Positions 18,224 to 27,192 of a stretch of 64,000 bases of DNA are shown one piece after another. Made by a program: the position numbers and the translations under genes. The DNA comes from UMGS1491 sp944380925 (GTDB lineage Bacteria; Bacillota; Clostridia; Oscillospirales; Acutalibacteraceae). The stretch is taken from assembly GCA_944380925.1 (NCBI GenBank), contig CALWJD010000004.1:1-64000 (forward strand), given 5' to 3'. The notes beneath the pieces are model-generated. The model did not search any database. It was not told the DNA's origin and saw only the letters and a program-made list of their open reading frames with translations. The first letter of the stretch is position 1; every line of letters begins with the position of its first letter.

Positions 18224-19741
18224 TTAATTATTTAGCGGTTTCATTGTTGGGAATAAAATAACATCTCTTATCGAAGAACTATCGGTAAGGAGCATTACAA
18301 GGCGGTCTATTCCCATACCCATTCCGCCTGTTGGTGGCATGCCATATTCAAGTGAATTAATAAAGTCCTCATCTATCATATTAGCTTCATCGTCGCCTGC
18401 GTCCCTAAGCTCCATTTGGCGCTCAAAACGTGCTCTTTGGTCGTCCGGGTCATTAAGTTCCGTATATGCATTTGCCAATTCTCTGCGAGTTATAAAAAGC
18501 TCAAAACGCTCAACCAAATAAGGTTTATCTTTTTTCTTTTTGGTAAGTGGAGAAACTTCGATCGGGTAATCACAAATAAATGTTGGCTGAACTAAATTTT
18601 CTTCTACCTTTTCTTCGAATACTTTGCTAAGGATATCTCCCCAGGTATCGGTATTTTTTATTTCAACACCCAGTTTTTTTGCGTACTCTGCAGCTTTTTC
18701 ATTATCGCCGACAAAACTTTCAAAATCGACTTCCGTATATTTTTTAACCGCCTTTACCATGGTTATCCTTTCAAAAGGCCTCGATAAATCTATTTTTTCG
18801 CCTTGATATTCAATTACATCTTGTCCGCAACAGCTGTGTGCGCATTCCCTTATTATGTTTTCCGTAATATCCATCATATCGTTATAATCAGAATACGCCT
18901 CATAAAGCTCAATACTTGTAAATTCGGGGTTATGGCGAGTATCCATACCCTCGTTTCTAAACAAACGGCCAATTTCATATACTTTATCCATTCCGCCGAC
19001 TATCAAGCGTTTAAGATAAAGCTCGGGCGCAATACGCAAATATAAATCCATATCCAAAGTGTTGTGATGAGTTATAAACGGCCGCGCCGCAGCACCGCCC
19101 GCTATGGTACTGAGCACAGGAGTTTCAACTTCGGTAAACCCTTTTTCATCCAAATATTTACGAATTGTTGTAATTATCTTACTACGTTTTACAAAAGTTT
19201 CTTTTATTTCGGGCGAAGAAATCAAATCCAAATATCTTTTTCTATAACGTGTATCGGTATCTTTTAAGCCGTGGAATTTTTCGGGGAGCGGCAAAAACGA
19301 TTTTGCAAGGAGTTTTATTTCTTTGGTATGAACAGAAATTTCGCCTCGTCTTGTTTTAAACACATAGCCCTTTATTCCCACAATATCGCCTATATCCCAA
19401 CAGTCTGCCATGTTTTTATAGACTTCCGGTGTTACATCATCAATGCGGACATATATTTGAATTCTTCCGCTCGAATCCAAAACATCTAAAAACGAAGCCT
19501 TACCCATATCTCTCCAGCTTATAATTCTGCCTGCTATGGATACGTCCTTGCTCTCAAACTTTTCAAAATCATCTTTTATATCTTTTGCAAAATTTTCTTG
19601 CTCAAACGAGGTTTCTTCAAAAGGGTTTTTACCTTCCTTTTTAAGGTTTTCAAATTTTTCTCGTCTTATTTTTACAACTTCGTTTATATCATTTTCTGCG
19701 CCATTTGGAAGCTCATTGTTATTTGTGTTTTCTTTGGCCAT
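18224..19741 (-). CDS. lysS: Lysyl-tRNA synthetase, class II
   Basis: Charges tRNA-Lys. The 505-residue chain has an N-terminal OB-fold anticodon-binding domain (VSIAGRIISWRDMGKASFLDV, about 68-88) and the class II core with motif 2 (FRNEGMDTRHNPEFTSIELYEAY) and motif 3 (GMGMGIDRLVMLLT) near the C-terminus. A charged Asn-rich N-terminal extension of about 20 residues precedes it. The ATG has GAGG upstream. It is 20 bases downstream of greA, the standard clostridial greA-lysS pair, so the two are co-transcribed. Confidence 0.97.
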   Translation of the reverse strand: MAKENTNNNELPNGAENDINEVVKIRREKFENLKKEGKNPFEETSFEQENFAKDIKDDFEKFESKDVSIAGRIISWRDMGKASFLDVLDSSGRIQIYVRIDDVTPEVYKNMADCWDIGDIVGIKGYVFKTRRGEISVHTKEIKLLAKSFLPLPEKFHGLKDTDTRYRKRYLDLISSPEIKETFVKRSKIITTIRKYLDEKGFTEVETPVLSTIAGGAAARPFITHHNTLDMDLYLRIAPELYLKRLIVGGMDKVYEIGRLFRNEGMDTRHNPEFTSIELYEAYSDYNDMMDITENIIRECAHSCCGQDVIEYQGEKIDLSRPFERITMVKAVKKYTEVDFESFVGDNEKAAEYAKKLGVEIKNTDTWGDILSKVFEEKVEENLVQPTFICDYPIEVSPLTKKKKDKPYLVERFELFITRRELANAYTELNDPDDQRARFERQMELRDAGDDEANMIDEDFINSLEYGMPPTGGMGMGIDRLVMLLTDSSSIRDVILFPTMKPLNN

Positions 19742-19761
19742 TTAAAAAACCTCTTTACTTC

Positions 19762-20235
19762 TTATTTATATATTTCGAGTATCTTGTATTTAACATCTCC
19801 GCCGGGCGTTTTCACAACAACAGTTTGCCCTTTTTTATGTCCTAAAAGAGCCGCTCCCACAGGGGATTCATCGGAGATTCTGCCTTCTCTCGGGTCAGCT
19901 TCGCTGGAACCGACTATTCTATAATCCAAAGTTTCATTAAAACTGACGTCTTGAACTTTTATTTTTGAACCCACGTGAATTCTATCGGTACTGAGTTCAT
20001 CTTCGTCTATAACTTTAACATTTTTGAGCATTGCTTCGATTTCAAGAATTCTCGATTCCATAATTGCTTGCTCGTTTTTTGCTTCGTCATATTCGCTGTT
20101 TTCGGAAAGATCCCCGAAAGAAAGAGCCACTTTTATCTTTTCTGCAACTTCTTTTCTGCGAACCGTTTTCAAATTTTCAAGTTCGTTTTTTAAATTACTA
20201 AGACCTTCTTGAGTAAGTATCACTTGTTTTTCCAA
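19762..20235 (-). CDS. greA: Transcription elongation factor GreA
   Basis: Rescues backtracked RNA polymerase by stimulating transcript cleavage. The 157 residues comprise the N-terminal coiled coil with the acidic tip (GDLSENSEYDEAKNEQ, about 41-56) and the C-terminal FKBP-like domain (DESPVGAALLGHKKGQTV). The start is a TTG with GGAG about 10 bases upstream. It precedes lysS in an operon. A terminator-like hairpin lies 40 bases upstream at 20276-20313, belonging to yunB. Confidence 0.96.
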   Translation of the reverse strand: MEKQVILTQEGLSNLKNELENLKTVRRKEVAEKIKVALSFGDLSENSEYDEAKNEQAIMESRILEIEAMLKNVKVIDEDELSTDRIHVGSKIKVQDVSFNETLDYRIVGSSEADPREGRISDESPVGAALLGHKKGQTVVVKTPGGDVKYKILEIYK

Positions 20236-20275
20236 TTTACTATCACTCCAAATTAATTATAAAAATAAATTCACA

Positions 20276-20313
20276 CACTTTCCCCCTCGCTACCTTTAAC
20301 GAGAGGGAAAGTG
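20276..20313 (-). terminator. Terminator downstream of yunB
   Basis: ACTTTCCCCCTCG pairs with CGAGAGGGAAAGT (one mismatch) over a loop of about 10 bases. On the minus strand the stem is followed by a T-rich tract, so it ends yunB transcription before greA. Confidence 0.75.
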
Positions 20314-20405
20314 GTTCTTATTTTATTAAAAAAATTACACGCATTTAATTATATTAAATTTTTTCTGTTTATGTCAAGTAAAATACAAAGTATTACTTAT
20401 CAAAA

Positions 20406-21065
20406 TTACTGCTCACTCTTTTCTGCGCCCACAACATTGTTTGCAACGGTTCCACCATATAAATTCGGAACCCTCCCCACAATAACGGTTTCTGCAATTA
20501 AAACTTTATTATCGCTTTCAAAGGAAGTTGAACACCCGGGCATTAAAACGCTCACTTTTGCATGAACAATCAAATAAACTCTGTGCAGAGTTTGATTAAT
20601 TCCGGAACCTAAAAAATCGCTTTTTAAATCCGTTTGAACATTGCCCGAAACGGAAATTTTAAGAGGTACCGAAGGGCCTTTACAATTCAAAAATTCTATA
20701 CCGCTGAGAGTTCCAATGGGAATACATGCATCTTTAGTTTTTAAATCACAAATCTTTTCGCCCACAATTAAAGCAAGACGTGACTTAATGCTGTTTATCT
20801 TTTCCATATTTGAAGCAAGGGACATAACTTCGCTCGTTTCGTTTTTGTTTATAGTTATTATTTCCGAATAATTTTCTCTGTTTTCGGCGATATCTTTCAA
20901 AACCGCTTCGCTTATCGTCTGCGAAACAATCATGCGTGCTCGATTGTTAGCCGAACTTTTTACCACCGGACGAATTTTAAAATTTAAAAATAAAACTAAA
21001 AAAAATATAAAAAAAAGAAAAAATATTATTTTACGTTTTTTCTTTCTTAAAGCTATTTTATTCAG
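20406..21065 (-). CDS. yunB: Sporulation protein YunB, apparent CTG start
   Basis: Mother-cell sporulation membrane protein of the YunB family. The soluble domain (NNRARMIVSQTISEAV early, VSVLMPGCSTSFESDNKVLIAETVIVGRVPNLY late) is typical. A GTG-initiated frame from 20966 would lack the family's N-terminal membrane anchor. Reading on upstream in the same frame gives LNKIALRKKKRK and then a very hydrophobic Phe/Leu/Ile helix. The frame is closed by TAA at 21078-21080, and no ATG, GTG or TTG exists between, while AAGGAGG sits 7 bases before a CTG at 21063-21065. The full product is 219 residues. Initiation at CTG is therefore inferred; yunB is known to be controlled by sigma-E in Bacillus. Confidence 0.85.
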   Translation of the reverse strand: MNKIALRKKKRKIIFFLFFIFFLVLFLNFKIRPVVKSSANNRARMIVSQTISEAVLKDIAENRENYSEIITINKNETSEVMSLASNMEKINSIKSRLALIVGEKICDLKTKDACIPIGTLSGIEFLNCKGPSVPLKISVSGNVQTDLKSDFLGSGINQTLHRVYLIVHAKVSVLMPGCSTSFESDNKVLIAETVIVGRVPNLYGGTVANNVVGAEKSEQ

Positions 21066-21181
21066 CGCGCCCCCTCCTTACAGAAATCAGACTCAGTATA
21101 AAATACACACCAAAAACAACTTTTGTGATTTCAGGCATAAAATAACAAGCAATAATCGAGCTAAAATCGGGAACAATTTTG

Positions 21182-21209
21182 TTATACAAATAAGAAATAA
21201 TTTGTATAA
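21182..21209. promoter_or_regulatory. 10-bp perfect inverted repeat before the YtxH-like gene
   Basis: TTATACAAAT and ATTTGTATAA are perfect complements separated by 8 bases. They end 25 bases before the start codon, next to the ribosome site. It may be an operator or a leader stem-loop. Confidence 0.5.
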
Positions 21210-21234
21210 AACTATATTAAAAGGAGTGATAAAA

Positions 21235-21480
21235 ATGTGCGGAGAAAATTGTGAAAGAAATTCATGCGGATGCCTTTGCAGCAAAATGTGTGCCATTGCA
21301 AAATTTATCTTTCTGGGCATGGTAATAGGTTCAGCGGCCGGAATGGTTCTTATGTACTTTTATGACCACGACAGATGGATGCAAAGCAAAGCAAGAAAAA
21401 TGGTAAGCGGAGTTAAAGATGCAGCACAAAACGTGGCTTCCGGTATAAAATCAACAATCGGAATGGGCGAAGAAAATTAA
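21235..21480 (+). CDS. Small YtxH-like membrane protein
   Basis: An 81-residue protein with a Cys-rich N-terminus (MCGENCERNSCGCLCSKMC), a single membrane helix (about 22-43) and an amphipathic, Lys-rich tail ending in the KDAAQNVASGIKSTIG pattern of YtxH-type proteins. The function is unknown; such proteins are often general-stress or spore-associated. The ATG has AAGGAGTGAT upstream. A longer frame from 20932 runs through the yunB promoter region and is not real. Flanked by an upstream palindrome and its own terminator. Confidence 0.82.
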   Translation: MCGENCERNSCGCLCSKMCAIAKFIFLGMVIGSAAGMVLMYFYDHDRWMQSKARKMVSGVKDAAQNVASGIKSTIGMGEEN

Positions 21481-21504
21481 TACATTCGGTATAATTTTTT
21501 ATTT

Positions 21505-21552
21505 AATCGACAGTAATCTTAAATTTTTGGGATTATTGCCGATTATTTTTTT
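21505..21552 (+). terminator. Terminator of the YtxH-like gene
   Basis: AATCG-CAGTAATC pairs with GATTATTG-CGATT (one G-U pair, one internal mismatch) and is followed by seven T residues. It separates the small gene from the phage cassette. Confidence 0.75.
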
Positions 21553-21627
21553 AGTTGCATTAAAGTATGCAAAAAAATGGTGTTTTTTGTCGAAATATAT
21601 AAGAGCTTTTTAGGAGGTAAACAAATT

Positions 21628-22128
21628 ATGAACGAAAAAAAATCACTAACACCCAAAGAACTTACCTTTTGTCACCAATACATACAAACGGGGAATCCTG
21701 CTGAAGCTGCCAGGATTTCGGGATACAAAGGGAACCTCGAAAGAAAAGGAACAGAACTTATATCAAACCCCGAAATATACCAAACCATAGAAAAAATATT
21801 CAAAGATAAAAAGAAAAATTTAACTTATAAAGCAACAACCGGTTACGAAAGATTGGCGTTTGGAAGCATTGCGGATTGCATAAAACTATTATTTTCGGAA
21901 CATTTAAGCCCAAAAGACCTTGAGCGTATGGATTTATTTAATATATCTGAAATAAAAAAGCCAAAGGAAGGAGCAATGGAAATAAAATTTTTTGATAGGC
22001 TCAGGGCACTTGAAAAGCTCGAACAAATAGAATCCGAGCAAAAAAGCGACAAAGAGCCTTTTTATACAGCGCTTGAAAAAGGAATGCAGAAATTAAAAAG
22101 ATCCAATGATGTAAACGAAGAATTTTAA
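21628..22128 (+). CDS. Phage terminase small subunit
   Basis: DNA-recognition subunit of the packaging motor, 166 residues. The N-terminal helix-turn-helix region (LTPKELTFCHQYIQTGNPAEAARISGY, about 7-33) is characteristic of the Terminase_2 / PBSX XtmA-type family. It is encoded 19 bases upstream of the large subunit. The ATG chosen follows AGGAGGT; an upstream TTG/GTG extension has no ribosome site. A dyad TTGCAT-6-ATGCAA lies at 21555-21572, just ahead of the gene. Confidence 0.85.
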   Translation: MNEKKSLTPKELTFCHQYIQTGNPAEAARISGYKGNLERKGTELISNPEIYQTIEKIFKDKKKNLTYKATTGYERLAFGSIADCIKLLFSEHLSPKDLERMDLFNISEIKKPKEGAMEIKFFDRLRALEKLEQIESEQKSDKEPFYTALEKGMQKLKRSNDVNEEF

Positions 22129-22147
22129 AACCGAATAAGTAAGAAGC

Positions 22148-23398
22148 ATGAATTTTAAAAACTTTTCCAAAAAACAAACCATAGCGCTCACTTGGTGGGT
22201 AAAAAATTCCGAATATGAAAATTTTGATGCAATTATATGCGATGGATCAATAAGAAGCGGAAAAACCATTTGCATGTCCATCTCGTTTATACTTTGGGCT
22301 TTTTATAAATTTAGCGGGTCGGCTTTCGCCTTATGCGGTAAAACAATACGTTCGCTTAAAAGGAACGTTATAACACCAATTTTACCGGTACTAAAAAATT
22401 TGGGGTTCATATGCAAACAAAAAATATCCGAAAATTTAGTGGAAATTACGTACGAAGGCAGAACAAACCTATTTTATCTTTTCGGCGGAAAAGATGAATC
22501 TTCCGCAGCTTTAATTCAGGGCATGACCCTTTCGGGCGTTTTATTCGATGAAGTAGCCCTTATGCCCCGCTCTTTTGTAGACCAGGCCTTGGCAAGATGC
22601 TCGGTTGCAAAATCCAAATTCTGGTTTAACTGCAACCCGGAATACCCGGGGCATTGGTTTTATAAAGAATGGATACTTAAAACCAAACTACGAAACGCAC
22701 TTTACCTACACTTTACCATGGACGACAACCCTTCGCTTTCGGTCAGTATGAAAGAGCGCTACAAACGCCTTTACAGCGGAACATTCTACCAGCGCTTCAT
22801 AGAAGGCAAATGGGTTGCGGTGGAAGGGCTTATATACCCTTATATGTCCCAAAATTCATCGTTTTGTAAAATACCGAACCTTGAGTTTTCCGAATATGCA
22901 CTTTCTTGCGACTATGGGATAGTTAATCCCACGTCTTGCGGACTTTGGGGAAAATTTGACGGTATTTGGTACAGAATCGATGAATATTACTACGATTCCA
23001 GAAAAGAAGGTGAAACAAGAACAGACGAAGAGCACTACCAATACATCTGCGACCTTATCGGAAACAGACAAATATCACAAATGACGGTGGACCCCTCGGC
23101 CGCCAGTTTTATAACTCTTATAAAAAGACACGGAAAACTAAACGTTATTCCTGCAAAAAATAACGTTGTTGACGGCATAAGGGAGGTTTCCACCGCTCTT
23201 AAGAAAGGAGATATCAAAATTTGCGATAAATGCACAAATTCAATACGGGAATTTTCGCTTTATCGCTGGAACGACAACGGAAATCGAGATACGCCCGTAA
23301 AAGAAAACGATCACGCCATGGACGACATACGCTATTTTGTAACAACAATAATGAATGCAGACGATGACCAATTCTTTGCATTGGCTGCAGAAAGATAA
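22148..23398 (+). CDS. Phage terminase large subunit
   Basis: Packaging motor ATPase and nuclease, 416 residues, PBSX/XtmB-like. Walker A-like SIRSGKT lies near residue 36 and Walker B GVLFDEVALM near 132. The C-terminal RNase H-like nuclease is shown by LSCDYGIVNPTSCGLWG, TVDPSAASF and the late HAMDDIRYF motif, which supply the acidic metal ligands. All signature acidic residues appear intact, so the enzyme could be active. Confidence 0.93.
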   Translation: MNFKNFSKKQTIALTWWVKNSEYENFDAIICDGSIRSGKTICMSISFILWAFYKFSGSAFALCGKTIRSLKRNVITPILPVLKNLGFICKQKISENLVEITYEGRTNLFYLFGGKDESSAALIQGMTLSGVLFDEVALMPRSFVDQALARCSVAKSKFWFNCNPEYPGHWFYKEWILKTKLRNALYLHFTMDDNPSLSVSMKERYKRLYSGTFYQRFIEGKWVAVEGLIYPYMSQNSSFCKIPNLEFSEYALSCDYGIVNPTSCGLWGKFDGIWYRIDEYYYDSRKEGETRTDEEHYQYICDLIGNRQISQMTVDPSAASFITLIKRHGKLNVIPAKNNVVDGIREVSTALKKGDIKICDKCTNSIREFSLYRWNDNGNRDTPVKENDHAMDDIRYFVTTIMNADDDQFFALAAER

Positions 23399-23410
23399 AG
23401 GAGCATAAAA

Positions 23411-24610
23411 GTGGAATTATTTAAAAGAAAAAAGAAAGAACCTGTTTTAGTACAAACCGCACCCGCAAATTCAAAAAGTACCCACCCTTTCGGGATACTT
23501 GATAAATGTATCTCGGCAACACCTGCCTCGCCTGCGGAAATCAAACTTTATAAATCGCTAAGAGAAGCAGTTCCCGTTATTGATGCGGCAATTTCAAAAG
23601 TCTTACGCTTAACAGGCGAATTTACAATTAAATCAAAAAACGACTTGGTAGAAAAAGAATTAAACAAATTCATTACAAACGTTAAAGTCAATTCTTGCGG
23701 TCTCGGCGCAAACAGCTTTATAATCAACCATTTGGATCAGCTCTTAACGTACGGAACCGCAGTGGGCGAAATAGTAATAGATGCAAACAACGGAGATATA
23801 GCGGTTCTCTACAACGCCCCGCTCGAAACCGTTGAACTTGCTACCGGCGAAAGTCCCCTTGAACTAAAAGTTTATAAAAAATACCCGGACGGTTCCTCTG
23901 AACCGATAAAATATCCGCAGCTTATCTTGGTTTCTTCATTTAATCCCGACCCGGGAAGTATATATGGCAATTCAATACTCAAAGGCCTTCCGTTTATCAG
24001 CAATATACTTCTTAAAATCTTCCATAGCATAGGAGTAAATTGGGAAAGAATCGGCAATGTTCGTTTTGCAATCACATATAAGCCGCCCGCAGATTCGGGG
24101 CAACATGCATATTCAAAAGAAAGAGCAGCTCAAATAGCACAGGAATGGAGCAAAGCTATGCGGCAAGGAACAAATCCGAGCGATTTTATAGCGGTCGGAA
24201 ATGTAGATATAAAAGTAATCGGCGCCGATAACCAAGTTCTTAACAGCCAAGTGCCCGTTCGTCAGCTTCTGGAGCAAATTATAAGCAAGCTCTCAATACC
24301 GCCGTTTCTGCTTGGAATAAACTGGTCCACGACCGAAACAATGTCGGTCCAGCAATCCGAAATTTTAAGCAGCGAACTTGAAGCTTACAGAAGAATTTTA
24401 AATCCTGTTATCAGACAAATTTGCGATATGTGGCTAAAACTTCACGGTTTACACGAAGAATACTCTATTTCTTGGGATAAGATTGACCTTAAAGACCACG
24501 TGCACATAGCTAATGCACGGCTTATAAATGCCAGGGCACAAGAAATAGAAAAACAGCTTGAAGAAAAATACGGAAAACCTTTCGAGGATTTATCCGAAAA
24601 AAATCAATAA
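23411..24610 (+). CDS. Phage portal protein
   Basis: Forms the dodecameric ring through which DNA enters the capsid. The 399-residue sequence has the alpha/beta portal core (LREAVPVIDAAISKVLRL near residue 50, SFNPDPGSIYGNSILKGL near 178) and the late LLGINWSTTETMSVQQSEI segment typical of portal stems. It starts with GTG after AAGGAG, 12 bases after the terminase stop. Assignment rests on pattern and position in the cassette. Confidence 0.85.
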   Translation: MELFKRKKKEPVLVQTAPANSKSTHPFGILDKCISATPASPAEIKLYKSLREAVPVIDAAISKVLRLTGEFTIKSKNDLVEKELNKFITNVKVNSCGLGANSFIINHLDQLLTYGTAVGEIVIDANNGDIAVLYNAPLETVELATGESPLELKVYKKYPDGSSEPIKYPQLILVSSFNPDPGSIYGNSILKGLPFISNILLKIFHSIGVNWERIGNVRFAITYKPPADSGQHAYSKERAAQIAQEWSKAMRQGTNPSDFIAVGNVDIKVIGADNQVLNSQVPVRQLLEQIISKLSIPPFLLGINWSTTETMSVQQSEILSSELEAYRRILNPVIRQICDMWLKLHGLHEEYSISWDKIDLKDHVHIANARLINARAQEIEKQLEEKYGKPFEDLSEKNQ

Positions 24611-24624
24611 AAAGGTGACTGAAA

Positions 24625-25650
24625 ATGAAAATCGAAAAAACAAAAGAACTCGCAAACAAAGGCGGTTACATAGTAAAATCCGATTCCAAAACAAGCGTTC
24701 CCACAAAAGAATTAGAACTAATAAACAAACTCACCCGAAGAAGCTTCAGCGAAGATGAAATCTATACATTTTCGGTGGTGCTTTGTGATAACGATATTGA
24801 TCGTGATAATGATAGGTTCACAGATGAAGCACTGGAAACGCTTTCCGAACTGTTTATAGGAAAAACAGGAATTTTGGATCACGACCCAAAAAGCCAAAAT
24901 CAAACGGCAAGAATTTACGAATGCCATACCGAAGCCGTTCCCGACAAGAAAAATATACTCGGTAAGCCTTACAAAAGATTAGTCGCAAAAGCATATATGC
25001 CAAAAAGCGAAAAAAACGAAAATATAATACTCGAAATTGACTCAGGCATTAAAAAAGAAGTAAGCGTAGGCTGCAAAGTAGATAAAAAAACATGCTCCAT
25101 ATGCGGAAAAAACCTAAACGAAGAACCGTGTAACCATGTAAAGGGAAGAAAATACAAGAAAAACGGAGAATATCAACTATGCCACCGTGTGCTGGAACTC
25201 CCAACCGATGCTTACGAATGGTCTTTTGTTGCCGTCCCTGCGCAGCGTATGGCGGGGGTTATAAAGGCGTTTACCCCAACACAGAACGGAGGTGAAACAA
25301 AAATGGAGGATATAATAAAAAGCCTAAATTCAGGCGAAGAAGTTACCCTATCCCAAAAAGATGCTTCCAAATTACTGGATTTGATAGATAACCTAAAAGA
25401 AAAAGCAAAAATAGGTTCTTGTTACAAAGAAGACCTGAAAAACGAAATGCTAAAACTTGCGGCTATAGTAAATCCGGAAATAAACAGTCAGGTAATGAAA
25501 AGCGTTGCCGAAAAACTAAACATCGACGAGCTTAAATCTTTTAAGAATTTCTTTAAATCCAAACTTTCGGAAGTAATACCTATCAAACCGCAATTTAGTT
25601 CAGATCCACTGCAAACACAAAAAACCCAAAACACCCAATTTAAAATATAA
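24625..25650 (+). CDS. Prohead protease, possibly fused to a scaffold-like tail
   Basis: The first 215 or so residues resemble capsid maturation proteases of the XkdF/U35 type (FSVVLCDNDIDRDNDRFTDEAL, GILDHDPKSQNQTARI with a candidate catalytic His, KKEVSVGCKV with a candidate Ser). A Cys/His segment CSICGKNLNEEPCNH looks like a zinc ribbon. The remaining 120 residues are helical and charged, as expected for a scaffold domain cleaved during head assembly. It lies between portal and capsid genes, the canonical place. The catalytic residues are inferred, not proven. Confidence 0.8.
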   Translation: MKIEKTKELANKGGYIVKSDSKTSVPTKELELINKLTRRSFSEDEIYTFSVVLCDNDIDRDNDRFTDEALETLSELFIGKTGILDHDPKSQNQTARIYECHTEAVPDKKNILGKPYKRLVAKAYMPKSEKNENIILEIDSGIKKEVSVGCKVDKKTCSICGKNLNEEPCNHVKGRKYKKNGEYQLCHRVLELPTDAYEWSFVAVPAQRMAGVIKAFTPTQNGGETKMEDIIKSLNSGEEVTLSQKDASKLLDLIDNLKEKAKIGSCYKEDLKNEMLKLAAIVNPEINSQVMKSVAEKLNIDELKSFKNFFKSKLSEVIPIKPQFSSDPLQTQKTQNTQFKI

Positions 25651-25667
25651 TTTATGGAGGAATAAAA

Positions 25668-26681
25668 ATGGCATTTTATGATTCAATCAAATTAGAAAAA
25701 GGCATGTACTCAGTTACGGGCAAAAGCTTTACAAAGGTGCTCGAAGAGCTCGACCCTTCCGAAAACTACAAAGGAACAGATTTTGAAGGTTTAGACGCCT
25801 ATCAACGTCAACTTAAAAGATTTAACATCAAAGTAAGCGGACACGACTGCGATAAGGTAGAAAAATTCTTCAGCGCAACAGATTCCGCAGTTCTTTTTCC
25901 GGAATTTTTATCCCGCGCAATTAAACAAGGATTAACGGCTTGCAATATTATCCCATCAATAACCGCCGCAAACACCTTCATTGACGGAATTGACTATAGG
26001 GCAATAACCTCAACAACAGCGGTTGCAAACGGTACCGACGGAACCGAAGGCAATGCTCTGCGTGAGGTAGACGTGCGTACAAACAGCACCTTGGTAGCTC
26101 TTAAAAAATACGGAAGATTCTTTACTTCTTCTTACGAAGCCATGAGATTCCAAAACTTAGACGTGGTGGCGGTTATCTTTAAACAAATCGGTATGGATAT
26201 CGCCAATGAACAAATCACCGATGCCGTAACCGCACTTTTATCCACGGGGGCAACTGCTGCCACGGAAGTAAACTCCGCATCAGCCGGCACCCTTACATAC
26301 GCAGACCTTTTGAAACTTTGGGCAAATCTTGCACCATATCAACCAAATGTAATGATAGCATCTGCCGCAACAGTTCAAGACATTCTCGGCTTAACAGCAA
26401 TGCAAGACGCCGAAGCGGGCCTTAGCTTCCACGGTACCGGAAAAGTAGCAACACCTCTTGGAGCTCAGCTAATCCTCAATTCGAGCGTTACAGATAAGAA
26501 AATAATCGGTCTTGATAAGAATTTTGCCTTGCAAATGATTCAATCCGGAAACGTAATGGTCGAATACGATAAAATAATCGAAAAACAACTTGAAAAAGCT
26601 GCCATTTCGGTAACAACAGGATTTTCAAGATTATTCAAAGACGCTGTTAAAGTCCTTAGCTATGTTTCTTCCGGAACGTAA
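25668..26681 (+). CDS. Major capsid protein, HK97-like
   Basis: A 337-residue protein with the organisation of HK97-fold major capsid proteins: an N-terminal arm, an E-loop-like segment around the early DSAVLFPEFLSRAI region, and a long P-domain helix followed by the ANEQITDAVTALLSTG segment. The C-terminal A-domain includes GAQLILNSSVTDKKIIGLDKN. A strong ribosome site (GGAGGAATAAAA) precedes the ATG, fitting high expression. It is followed by a hairpin at 26745-26770. Confidence 0.87.
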   Translation: MAFYDSIKLEKGMYSVTGKSFTKVLEELDPSENYKGTDFEGLDAYQRQLKRFNIKVSGHDCDKVEKFFSATDSAVLFPEFLSRAIKQGLTACNIIPSITAANTFIDGIDYRAITSTTAVANGTDGTEGNALREVDVRTNSTLVALKKYGRFFTSSYEAMRFQNLDVVAVIFKQIGMDIANEQITDAVTALLSTGATAATEVNSASAGTLTYADLLKLWANLAPYQPNVMIASAATVQDILGLTAMQDAEAGLSFHGTGKVATPLGAQLILNSSVTDKKIIGLDKNFALQMIQSGNVMVEYDKIIEKQLEKAAISVTTGFSRLFKDAVKVLSYVSSGT

Positions 26682-26744
26682 TAGTCAATTTGTTTTCAAA
26701 TAGGTAACAAAACTTGATATAAACAAAAAACTTAATACTTACCC

Positions 26745-26770
26745 CTCCCCGCCAGGCACTGTGCGGGGAG
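26745..26770 (+). terminator. GC-rich hairpin after the capsid gene
   Basis: CTCCCCGC and GCGGGGAG form a perfect 8-bp stem over a 10-base loop, followed by AAAGTTTTAT. The weak T-run suggests partial termination or RNA processing, which would raise capsid mRNA over downstream genes. Confidence 0.55.
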
Positions 26771-26800
26771 AAAGTTTTATAAACCAGGAAGTGATTATTT

Positions 26801-27166
26801 TTGGAACTGCAAAATATAGTCAAACGATTTTCAATCATAGCCAATCTGTCTTTTGAAGAAGCGTTCCCTTGGACCGAAGTATGTGAGGAATCCTATGATG
26901 AAATAAAATCACATTTAAAAAGCGGAGTCGATGAAAACGAACACCACAGAAGATTAGAAGCTGCCGCCGCGGCACTCTCTTTTTACAGATACGTTATATA
27001 CAGAGCTTCCGGCGGAGGTATGGAATCGTTTACGGCGGGCGAAATTAAAATAAAGGCTGATGCAAAAACCAGCGTTAAAATAGCGCTTACGGTCTGGAAA
27101 GACGCCAAACGTTCCATCGCTGATTTATTAAATGATGACGACTTTGCGTTCGAAGCAATCTTATAA
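26801..27166 (+). CDS. Putative phage head-tail connector protein
   Basis: A 121-residue helical protein directly after the capsid gene, where gp6/gp15-type connector proteins lie. It shows a RRLEAAAAALSFYRYVIYRASGG helix pair typical of adaptor helical bundles. No firm family match by eye. It starts at TTG with AGGAAGTGA upstream. Confidence 0.6.
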   Translation: MELQNIVKRFSIIANLSFEEAFPWTEVCEESYDEIKSHLKSGVDENEHHRRLEAAAAALSFYRYVIYRASGGGMESFTAGEIKIKADAKTSVKIALTVWKDAKRSIADLLNDDDFAFEAIL

Positions 27167-27192
27167 TAATTTTTTATGGAGATAATTTCAAA

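Noticed and set aside
20932..21480. 182-codon frame extending the YtxH-like gene upstream
   Set aside because: It runs antisense through the start of yunB and its N-terminal part is low-complexity Lys/Asn; the ATG at 21235 has an ideal ribosome site.
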